Source: CBDHEY01 sp965262305
GTDB taxonomy: Bacteria > Pseudomonadota > Gammaproteobacteria > Pseudomonadales > Cellvibrionaceae
NCBI GenBank assembly: GCA_965262305.1
Contig: CBDHEY010000002.1
Span: forward strand, 1,612,001 to 1,676,000
Direction of reading: 5' to 3'
DNA length: 64,000 nt
Positions 1 through 8,056 of this stretch are shown piece after piece. The notes below the pieces were generated by a model. It had not been told where the DNA came from. It saw only the letters and a program-made list of their open reading frames with translations, and made no database searches. How positions within the stretch are numbered: the stretch's first letter is position 1; each line of letters starts with the position of its first letter. A program made the translations under genes and the position numbers.

Positions 1-1712
1 TATTTGTGTTGCCCAACGGCGACAGAGCAGGCGACATTGATATCGCTACTGATGTCAAGCAGCCAATACTCCCACTGCTCCGCCAGCGTATTATCGATCT
101 TTGAAAGCTGTTTCTCAGGTATGATGCTTATATCGATTTCTTTTCGTGGGATTTGGTTGTACCACCAGAGGGCAGCTGCATCCCGCTCTATTAGTTCGAG
201 AGCGCCTTGTAGAATCGCTTCTTCCTTTGTATTTCCTGCTGAATTCCCATTGTGATTATATAGAGAGTATACATGATCACTAAATGGAGTGTTTGCAAGG
301 CAATAGGGTGCGGGGAAATAGACAAATTCATGTTTTGATATTGACCAGCCTCGTATCCAGCTTATGGGAGACCAGCCGTCGTATTGTTTGACCCATTGAG
401 GTTGTTCTAGACTAACACTCGAATATTTTTCAAAAATTTTATATTGTGAATTGCTAAATGGTGTAAGCTCTTGAGGCAAAAAGTAGCGATTGTCTAGATC
501 TCCAGGTTTAGAAATAAGTATATTTTCATCTCCGGTGTACTGCGCAGCTTGGCGTTCAAGAGCCTCGCCAAGGGCACTAACAAGGGCTTGTTCATCGGAA
601 ACGCCTTTACCTAAAGATAGCTGAACAAACGTGTCTGCTGAAGGGTCATCTAAGCTGTAACTATTTTGGAAATAGGATGCTCGATATATTTTAAGTCGAT
701 TTTCATCTTCCAATTGTGAAATTTCTTGTATATCGCTTATAACACCAGCGGTCGAGTCTACTAAACCCTTCAGTTTAGAATAGGTTTCGAATCGGCTTAG
801 TTGGCGAAACCCACCATCCAAGTCTAGATTTTTGTCAATGGATTCAAGTGTTATTGGCTCTTGGTTTATTTTAAAAAAGTAATTTGGATCACCGCAAGTC
901 GCGCACTGAGGTCGCTTCGTAACAGAGTGTTCTTTCCACTCTTTTTTTACTAATTGAAAAAATATACTTTTATCTGATGCTTTCAATTTTGTATAGAAAT
1001 GATCTCTAAGGGCGTCCAACCGGTCAACTAAATTTGAAAAATCAGATCTACAGGGTAATGCAATATGAAAATGTTGATTCATATAGCGTCTATACCATTC
1101 CCGCACGGGCTTGTTTTGAATAATTCTAGATCTTAGACATTCAAAGCAAGGTATATTTTTACTTTTATTTTTAGAACGAAATAATGGGCCAAGAATAGGT
1201 TCATCCCCACTTAGCTTGACTAAGCACCAATCTTGATTTTTATTAATTGAGTATTTGTTTATTTCAATTAAGTTTGGATCAAAAAAATCATCGACCACAA
1301 CCCATATAATTTGGGAATCTAAATCAGTTAGTGAATTGATCACTTCATTTAACTGATCTTGATTGTTTTTAATACTCTCGCTCAATACGTAAATATTATT
1401 TCTAATATGAAGTCTTGTATTAATCGAATAATAGTCATCCGTAACATAGTCTAAAGCATCTGCTTTTTCTTTTGTTAGTATTCTATTTTCAACTAGCTCG
1501 TCGATTCGCTTTAAACGAGATATCTGTTGCATGGTTTCAGTGGATTGAAAAATATAATCCGACAGTTTTCCATGATTCATAATAAACGCATTGAGATTGT
1601 CGAATTCACTTTTCTTTACAAAAAAATCATCTGTCTCGCTTAAAAAAAGAGCACCCTGCGATAACTGAAATTTACTATATCTTGGGTGCCACCTAAGTGT
1701 TGGATTATTCAT
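1..1712 (-). CDS. TOMM cyclodehydratase: fused leader-binding/E1-like and YcaO protein (partial, C-terminus off window)
   Basis: Partial gene of 570 codons; the ORF is open from ATG at 1712 to base 1. Residues 1-60 look like a RiPP recognition (winged-helix) domain. The middle is E1-like and carries two Cys pairs, C189-x2-C192 and C270-x2-C273, which fit the structural zinc of TOMM cyclodehydratase C-domains. From about residue 355 it is YcaO: a GKG...EALERQ segment (E383, E386, R387) and a GNT..EA....ELIERDAAALWWYN segment (E506, E509, R510) match the ATP/Mg-binding glutamates of TOMM YcaO enzymes. In this family the enzyme phosphorylates backbone amides and cyclises Cys/Ser/Thr to azolines. 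It starts 11 nt after the stop of the 636-aa protein, so the two are probably co-translated. The usual Pro-rich C-terminus cannot be checked. The YcaO call is firm; the product is unknown. Confidence 0.9.
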   Translation of the reverse strand, partial: MNNPTLRWHPRYSKFQLSQGALFLSETDDFFVKKSEFDNLNAFIMNHGKLSDYIFQSTETMQQISRLKRIDELVENRILTKEKADALDYVTDDYYSINTRLHIRNNIYVLSESIKNNQDQLNEVINSLTDLDSQIIWVVVDDFFDPNLIEINKYSINKNQDWCLVKLSGDEPILGPLFRSKNKSKNIPCFECLRSRIIQNKPVREWYRRYMNQHFHIALPCRSDFSNLVDRLDALRDHFYTKLKASDKSIFFQLVKKEWKEHSVTKRPQCATCGDPNYFFKINQEPITLESIDKNLDLDGGFRQLSRFETYSKLKGLVDSTAGVISDIQEISQLEDENRLKIYRASYFQNSYSLDDPSADTFVQLSLGKGVSDEQALVSALGEALERQAAQYTGDENILISKPGDLDNRYFLPQELTPFSNSQYKIFEKYSSVSLEQPQWVKQYDGWSPISWIRGWSISKHEFVYFPAPYCLANTPFSDHVYSLYNHNGNSAGNTKEEAILQGALELIERDAAALWWYNQIPRKEIDISIIPEKQLSKIDNTLAEQWEYWLLDISSDINVACSVAVGQHK

Positions 1713-1723
1713 AATCGCTTGTT

Positions 1724-3634
1724 TTACGAACAAGTAAATGGATATGCAGGTCCAGTTGCGTTATATCTGGCTAGTGCTAATGCAAATGCATTAGCATTTT
1801 GTTCGACCTCTGGTGCAAATGGTATTTCAATCGTCGTGAGATTTGGTACATTGTCGTAAGCTTGTTTGAACTCTTGATCAATTCTATTCGTTTCTTGCGA
1901 ATTGTCTTTTGAAAAGAAATAGTCCATTGGACGATAAATAAATCTTACGTTGAATATCCAGGGTGATTCATAATCATAGTGTTCCTTGAGAATAGCTCGC
2001 AGTTCTTTGTTATATTCTTCACTAAAATTTTCGATTTTTAGACTACTTTCCGCATCTAAGTGCCCCAATATATAAGAAAGCTCCCTTACATTTCTAAATC
2101 CATCTTCGTTAAAGAATTTTTCACAGTCTTTCCAAATCGAGTCTTTGAATTCCTCGTATACTCTTTGAATGTAGTTTAACCGATACCTCAAAGATTTATC
2201 GTTCCATATTGCTGGAATAAGTTTGATTAGCATCGAACTAAAGCTTAAAAATTCATCGTTAGAAATACCTAAATCATAGTCGTTGCCAGATGAGTCTCGC
2301 ATATCATAAGGGTGACTCAAGCCGTTTATATCAAGAGTAATATCTCGATTGAACTTCATATATTCTTCAAGTTTCTCTACTTTAATTTCTGTACCAGATA
2401 ATTTGTCTGGGTCAGCGAATACCTTTCCATTATTCTTTTTCCGGTTATTGAAATCTCTACCGAGAAAACTTGGGAATTGGCGGTAGTACTTGGTTAATAT
2501 TTCTGTAGTTGTGGAAATATCATTGTTGCAAAGATTTCCTGAAATTGGTAAGGAAATGTAAAGAGATTCTGAGTTAGGCTTGGTCCATTGATTGTCTCCA
2601 TAAACGTTCCAACGAGCTGTAGGGCGAATAATCTGAACCCCGAAGTCATGAAATTGCATGGATTCTTTATATTCTATTTCCCAGTATTCCTTCAAATTTT
2701 TTACGTCGAGAGTTTCCAATAAAATCCGCAATATTCCATTATCACGAAATACCTCAAAAATTTCTTTTAAGCATTTTCTTTTTTCGATAATTTCTGATTC
2801 TAATATTTCCTCAGCGTCAGAAAGATCTTCTTTAGCTTCTTTGAATGCAATTTCTGCTTCATCTTTTGATTTTTTTTGTTTTTCTAGCTCCGATTTTAAG
2901 TCTTTTTTATGTTCTTCATCGGACGATTCTTTTATCGCTATTCTTGTATTTTTTATTGTCTTTTGTATCTCCTTGAGATTTGTTTTTTCTTGGTAGACTT
3001 TCTCCTCTAGCGGAGAGATTGCATCTTTTCCTTTAAGATAATCTTCTGAAATTTTTGTAAATGTATCATTAATTTTTTTAACAAACCTTGTCGCACTATA
3101 AATATTCTCTTCTCTTGATTGCTTATTTATTAGCATTCCTTTTTGGTTGTCATATGCGTCTGTCGCGAATTGAACTAACTCATGCTTAATTTCTTCTGGG
3201 CAATTGTTAAGTCCCGCCCGTACCCGATTGGAAATGAGCTCGGAGGAAATGTTTGAAATGACACTAAGGTCGTTGTACTGCTCTTTTATCTTATTAAAAT
3301 AAGATTCTGCAGAACTGCTATCTTGAAATGACGAGTTAAAATAGCTTGGTGATGGTAGTTTTCCAGATTTTATAGCGCCATGTAAATCTTCTAAAAAATC
3401 CTTTTCATCTGCAGTAAGTTTTGAGAATCCTTCAGAGTTTTCAACCTTTGTGAAATTGTCTGCTAAATCACTAATATCGATATTTTTTGAATCTACGTTT
3501 CTAAAAATACTTAATAAAATTTTGTTAGAGTTTCCATCGCTCTCCCAGACATCTGAAATGGTTCTTAGCAATAAAATTCTTAAGTTTAATAGCTCATCTT
3601 CCAGATCATATTGAGACCTTATATTTTTTCCCAT
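1724..3634 (-). CDS. 636-aa protein of TOMM locus, candidate oversized precursor/substrate
   Basis: No domain is recognised with certainty. No signal peptide or membrane segment is visible. Residues about 205-300 form a Lys/Glu-rich coiled coil. Short helical stretches with a W-x-D/N core (ISDVWESD near 27-34, IPAIWNDKSLRYRL near 473-486) followed downstream by 'PW' or 'RW' beta-like segments recall nitrile-hydratase-like RiPP leaders; this likeness is my inference. The last residues are rich in Ala/Leu, then Asn-Ala-Thr-Gly-Pro-Ala-Tyr-Pro-Phe-Thr-Cys-Ser. A C-terminal Thr-Cys-Ser is what a cyclodehydratase could convert to azoles. The gene sits between the kinase/cyclase regulator and the YcaO enzyme, where a two-chain-TOMM precursor would be expected, and no small precursor ORF is seen nearby. 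It could instead be a scaffold or immunity protein. Confidence 0.55.
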   Translation of the reverse strand: MGKNIRSQYDLEDELLNLRILLLRTISDVWESDGNSNKILLSIFRNVDSKNIDISDLADNFTKVENSEGFSKLTADEKDFLEDLHGAIKSGKLPSPSYFNSSFQDSSSAESYFNKIKEQYNDLSVISNISSELISNRVRAGLNNCPEEIKHELVQFATDAYDNQKGMLINKQSREENIYSATRFVKKINDTFTKISEDYLKGKDAISPLEEKVYQEKTNLKEIQKTIKNTRIAIKESSDEEHKKDLKSELEKQKKSKDEAEIAFKEAKEDLSDAEEILESEIIEKRKCLKEIFEVFRDNGILRILLETLDVKNLKEYWEIEYKESMQFHDFGVQIIRPTARWNVYGDNQWTKPNSESLYISLPISGNLCNNDISTTTEILTKYYRQFPSFLGRDFNNRKKNNGKVFADPDKLSGTEIKVEKLEEYMKFNRDITLDINGLSHPYDMRDSSGNDYDLGISNDEFLSFSSMLIKLIPAIWNDKSLRYRLNYIQRVYEEFKDSIWKDCEKFFNEDGFRNVRELSYILGHLDAESSLKIENFSEEYNKELRAILKEHYDYESPWIFNVRFIYRPMDYFFSKDNSQETNRIDQEFKQAYDNVPNLTTIEIPFAPEVEQNANAFALALARYNATGPAYPFTCS

Positions 3635-3833
3635 GATTGACTCCCCCGCATATATTGATGTAGTTATAAATGAGTAATTTATTGATTTTTCGTTTTTTCA
3701 TTTGTCTTACTACGAAAGGCTATTTGGATTATTTGACATAAACACTTAACCAATAAAAAACTCTTAATAATTAGACTACGGATATCAATAAGGTAAGCCA
3801 ATTACAAACTATTACAAATTAGATATTCACTTC

Positions 3834-6800
3834 TTAAAGAGATTCTGCTAAATCAATATAATAAGATGCTCCAGTTTGTTTCCCTGATTCAATTGAATCT
3901 CTTTTTAAAATTTCACATTCGCTAATCAGTCCAAGCTCTTTTTTACATACTGCTTTCAAAAAAATTAATTTGGGCACGTAATAGTGGTGAAGTATATCGT
4001 TATCGATTTGTAGGCATTCTTCGATTTTAATGAGTGCTTGTTGATATTGCTTTTCAGCTATGTAAGTTTCTACGTATAGAGACTGATAATGCGCTAGAGC
4101 AAATAAAGAACCACCACTTTGTAACAATTGCAAGGTTTCTTCTTCATTTTCGAAGTTGTCATCAGCCCAATCCATTTGCATTTGCGCATAAGCACCGTAA
4201 ACAGCTAGGTCATATTGTTTGGCGAGTTCTACTAGTTCATTTGCATACAATCTTGTTTTTTCTTTATTGCCTAGTATTGTATAGAGTTCAGCGCTATGCA
4301 TTAACGCAATCCCTATGGATGGAATATTTTCAACTTCTCTCGCTAGCGCCAACCCCGTATCAGCAACGTCTTCAGCTTCAGCTATGTCGTTACATACACA
4401 ACAAGATTGTGCGAGTAGGGCACGTGCAAATACGCCGATATTGAAACCGTAAACTTGCTCATGCCCTTCGAGGTGATCTTTTGATTGGTTAAAAAACTCT
4501 AGTGATTGATACAATAACTCTCGAGATTTGGGGTAGGAGTTTTTGCTTCCAGAAGAAAAAATGTGAAATGCCTGAGCGCAACGAATTGCAGCTTTTTCGA
4601 GCGCATTTACCTTTCCAAAACATGCTTCTAACTCATGGAACGTTTTTTCTGTTCGTTCAACATGTCCACCGACAACACCGTTCAATACATCCCACCAGAG
4701 GTTGCTAACCAACTGGTTAAATTCTCCTCTTTTTCGGAGGATGTTTGCAGAATATTCTGATAGTTCACGTACTTCTTCTGACGCCCAACCTTTTAACTCC
4801 ATATATGCAGAGATCATGGTGGCGTTATTTGCAAGTTGAAAATCTTCTTGATCTGATTCGAAAACTTGTGAAATCCATTCTTTATTTTTCTCCGCTTGAT
4901 TAATGGCTTCCTGTGCCGACGAACGTTTAAGTGCATTATTCGCTGCTACACTGCCATATTCCACCGCTTTTTTATATTCCTCTCCTTGACTCCAATGCAT
5001 TGCGACTACAGCAGAGTTTTGATCCTTTGCATGCGGGTCTATATCTTCATACGCTTGTGCAATTTGCTTGTGTGACTGAACTCTAAGTGGTTTGATCATG
5101 CTATCGTAAGCCGCGTCTCTTACCAAAGCGTGTTTAAAAATATATGAGTCACCTGAAACTCGACGCTGGAGATAAATAAGCTCAAATTTTATTAGTTCTT
5201 CTAGGTCAAGTTGTAACTGTGCGTCGTCGCATCTTGCGCTGTGTTTTAATAATTCATAGTTAAATTCTCTACCTATAGTAGATGCGAGCTGGGCGGTTTC
5301 TTTACCTTGTTTTAAATAATCTAATTTTTGTTGTAAGGAATCTCTTAAATTACTAGGAATTTCAATTTCGGAAATAGATTCAACAAGATCAATTCTTCCA
5401 TTTATGTGATCGACCCATTGTTTTTGCTTTAGCATTCCTGTGAATTCTTCAATAAATAAAGGAATTCCATCCGTGCGAGAAAGTAACAAGTCCAAAACTT
5501 GTTTAGAGACATCTTGGTGATCAAACAAAGCGTGAATAAATTTTTGTGTATCCGGTTTTTCCAGATGCTTAAGTTCTATATTGTCACTAAATATAGCTTC
5601 GAGCTCTTGAGGCAACTCTTTTCTAGAGGAAGAAAGCAGTGTGCTTTTGCTATTAATAAATGCTTCTGATTCGACCATTTTTTGTATAAATTTGATTGTG
5701 ATGGGGTCGGCCCAGTGTAAGTCCTCTATGACAAAAAGATTGGTCTTGTTCGAGTCACAAATACTGTCGTGATAAAGCAGCTCGACTAAACAGTCAAATA
5801 AAATGTTTTTTGACTCATCTGGTGATAATTCTTGTTCCCCAATTTCTTTTGGTGGTTCTAGATCAAACCAATTGCTCAACACTAATATTCGACTCTCGTT
5901 TTTCTTTTTTTCGTCTGTTGAACAAGCAATTTTTTGGAATAATGCTAATTTATCAGAGTTTGTTAAAAACGATAGGTTGTAGAGGCTTTCAATCAATCTG
6001 AGTATAGGGAAGACCGCATTGTTTTGGTATTCTGGTAAACACTGCGCGATAAAATGATTATGAGTTTTTGCGTGATTACGGAATTCTTGTAGTAGACGAG
6101 ATTTTCCAATTCCGGCCTCGCCAAAAATATGAGAAGCGGTGGCTCTTTGTATTTTTAAACTTTCTGTCAATGTGGCGAGTTCTTGTTCTCTGCCAATAAA
6201 TAAGTGTTTTTGGTTTGCTGACCGCAAAAAGCCGAATGCTTCTAGAGTTTTCTCTCCTACAAGTTTATGTAATGGAATTTTATTCGCAAAAATATCCGTT
6301 GTGAAAGCATGGGTAGATTCAAATTCAATGTAATTATCCAGCATTTTTTTTGTAATTGAACTACATATTATCTGGTTTGTTTGTGCTTTTCGGGACAGCG
6401 CCATAGCCAAATTCGGTGTTTCGCCCTCTGGCAAGGTATCTTTATATATTGGTATTAATCCAGAATGAATTCCAATTTGCGCGGAGCTAATGATTCCTTG
6501 GCTTTTTTCAAGAAGTGCATTACGTCTATTGAGTTGACTCAAAAGTTCAAGTGAAGCTCTTGCACAAAGCCTCGAATCGTTATCCGTTGTGATGGGATAG
6601 CCAAAATAAAATAAAACGGTATCGCCTAGTGTGCCTGCGTGGTATCCCCCAAAACGCAATGCTATGTCAATAGTGAGATTTTTTTGATCCTGATGAAGCG
6701 CTTGAATCACTTCTTTATTTGTGGCCTGATCATATTTTTGTTGCTCGCTAGAACTAAATTTTGTATTTAACGTAACGCACATTGCTGTTATTTGTTTTTG

Positions 6801-7808
6801 TTCCTTAAAACCTGAATGAAGAATGCTATCTTCAGCAACAAGTGTTTTATCTATTGTATTTGAATCTTCTTTTTCTATTTCAGAAAATTCATTTGAGGAC
6901 GGCTTTTTTAATTCTCCAACTAGGTTTGCAAGGTTGATCTGTTTTAGTGATTGATAAATTTCGAGAGCATCTCCGGCTCGCTCCTCAATTTTTTTATTGA
7001 GTACTCGTCTCAATAGAGCAGCGATAGGGTGGGAAACAATCCCCGAAGGTAACGGGATATTGTTTGGGCTCAGCTGCTTTTGAAATATTGATGCTAAAGT
7101 TGACCCCGACACAGTTGGCTCGCCTGTAAGGCATTCAATAAAAACCAAGCCCCAAACATATAAATCGGTTTTGGCCGTTGGCGGTTCACCTCGTAATTGT
7201 TCTGGAGCACTATAGGACGGTGTGCCTAAGGTTTCTTGTGTTAATGTAATTGACTTGTAATCTTGCTGCTGTGTACGGTCAGTAAGCGTACCTATTCCAA
7301 AGTCTAAAATTTTCGCTTGTAATGTTGCACCAATTTGAGACAACATAATATTTGCTGGTTTTATGTCACGATGCACTATCCCCTGGTTATGTGCATGCAC
7401 TAGTGCGTCAAGCACCTGCGACATAATTTCAGCCGTTTCTGTTGGGGATAATGGGCCCGCCTTAAAAAGTCGATTTTTTAAAGTCTCGCCCTCAACATAT
7501 TCAAATACAGCGAATATCAGATCCTCGTTACATCTACCTTTATCTAATAGACGTACGATATTAGGATGTTGTAATTGACTATTAAGAAAGGTTTCACGTT
7601 CAAATCGGTCGATATAGCGTTTGCGTTTTTCGCCTTTTAAATTAGGATCCAACGTAAGAAATTTAATGGCGACGTGCTGACCGGTGTTGTTATTTTGCCC
7701 TTTGTAAACCTTTCCAAAACCACCTTCTCCGATTTTTTCAATAATCGAATAGTCAGTGGAATCGAAAAAACTCAATGGGTCACTGGAATAGGTAAGCTCT
7801 TCTCCCAT
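3834..7808 (-). CDS. TOMM-system Ser/Thr kinase/cyclase fusion protein with AAA ATPase and TPR region
   Basis: About 1324 residues from ATG 7808; an in-frame TTG at 7826 is less likely, and GAGAG lies 9 nt before the ATG. Domains in order: Hanks-type kinase (GEGGFG 27-32, VAIK K49, HRD 146-148, DFG 169-171, APE 201-203), so probably active; class III cyclase-homology domain (about 330-490) with LGDTVLFYFG but Thr where the first metal Asp is expected; ATPase (Walker A GEAGIGKS, Walker B LFVIEDLHWAD); then a helical TPR-like half to the C-terminus. The length and order match the family described as TOMM system kinase/cyclase fusion protein (TIGR03903, about 1350 aa), which lies beside cyclodehydratase fusion genes, as here. 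No membrane segment, so cytoplasmic. Probable role: regulator or energy-dependent controller of the RiPP locus. Confidence 0.88.
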   Translation of the reverse strand: MGEELTYSSDPLSFFDSTDYSIIEKIGEGGFGKVYKGQNNNTGQHVAIKFLTLDPNLKGEKRKRYIDRFERETFLNSQLQHPNIVRLLDKGRCNEDLIFAVFEYVEGETLKNRLFKAGPLSPTETAEIMSQVLDALVHAHNQGIVHRDIKPANIMLSQIGATLQAKILDFGIGTLTDRTQQQDYKSITLTQETLGTPSYSAPEQLRGEPPTAKTDLYVWGLVFIECLTGEPTVSGSTLASIFQKQLSPNNIPLPSGIVSHPIAALLRRVLNKKIEERAGDALEIYQSLKQINLANLVGELKKPSSNEFSEIEKEDSNTIDKTLVAEDSILHSGFKEQKQITAMCVTLNTKFSSSEQQKYDQATNKEVIQALHQDQKNLTIDIALRFGGYHAGTLGDTVLFYFGYPITTDNDSRLCARASLELLSQLNRRNALLEKSQGIISSAQIGIHSGLIPIYKDTLPEGETPNLAMALSRKAQTNQIICSSITKKMLDNYIEFESTHAFTTDIFANKIPLHKLVGEKTLEAFGFLRSANQKHLFIGREQELATLTESLKIQRATASHIFGEAGIGKSRLLQEFRNHAKTHNHFIAQCLPEYQNNAVFPILRLIESLYNLSFLTNSDKLALFQKIACSTDEKKKNESRILVLSNWFDLEPPKEIGEQELSPDESKNILFDCLVELLYHDSICDSNKTNLFVIEDLHWADPITIKFIQKMVESEAFINSKSTLLSSSRKELPQELEAIFSDNIELKHLEKPDTQKFIHALFDHQDVSKQVLDLLLSRTDGIPLFIEEFTGMLKQKQWVDHINGRIDLVESISEIEIPSNLRDSLQQKLDYLKQGKETAQLASTIGREFNYELLKHSARCDDAQLQLDLEELIKFELIYLQRRVSGDSYIFKHALVRDAAYDSMIKPLRVQSHKQIAQAYEDIDPHAKDQNSAVVAMHWSQGEEYKKAVEYGSVAANNALKRSSAQEAINQAEKNKEWISQVFESDQEDFQLANNATMISAYMELKGWASEEVRELSEYSANILRKRGEFNQLVSNLWWDVLNGVVGGHVERTEKTFHELEACFGKVNALEKAAIRCAQAFHIFSSGSKNSYPKSRELLYQSLEFFNQSKDHLEGHEQVYGFNIGVFARALLAQSCCVCNDIAEAEDVADTGLALAREVENIPSIGIALMHSAELYTILGNKEKTRLYANELVELAKQYDLAVYGAYAQMQMDWADDNFENEEETLQLLQSGGSLFALAHYQSLYVETYIAEKQYQQALIKIEECLQIDNDILHHYYVPKLIFLKAVCKKELGLISECEILKRDSIESGKQTGASYYIDLAESL

Positions 7809-8056
7809 AGAAATTTTCTCTCGCAAATATTTAATTTTTGATAAATCTATTTTAAGAGAAAGTATTATGAAGAATGATTGTAAAAAGGTAAATTGACGCG
7901 AGAATGTTTTTCAATAGAGTGAATTCTAAAGAATTGAACCTGAAAAAACTTAATGATTAGTTTTTGCTCAGATTGTATTTTGACGGATCTATTTTGTAGT
8001 CGATTCTAATTTATTTTAGCCTGCACTGAGATAAGCTAGAATAAAAAATATATTTT

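Noticed and set aside
4..255. 83-codon plus-strand frame at the left edge
   Set aside because: It is the opposite strand of the YcaO domain, whose conserved motifs fix the real frame.
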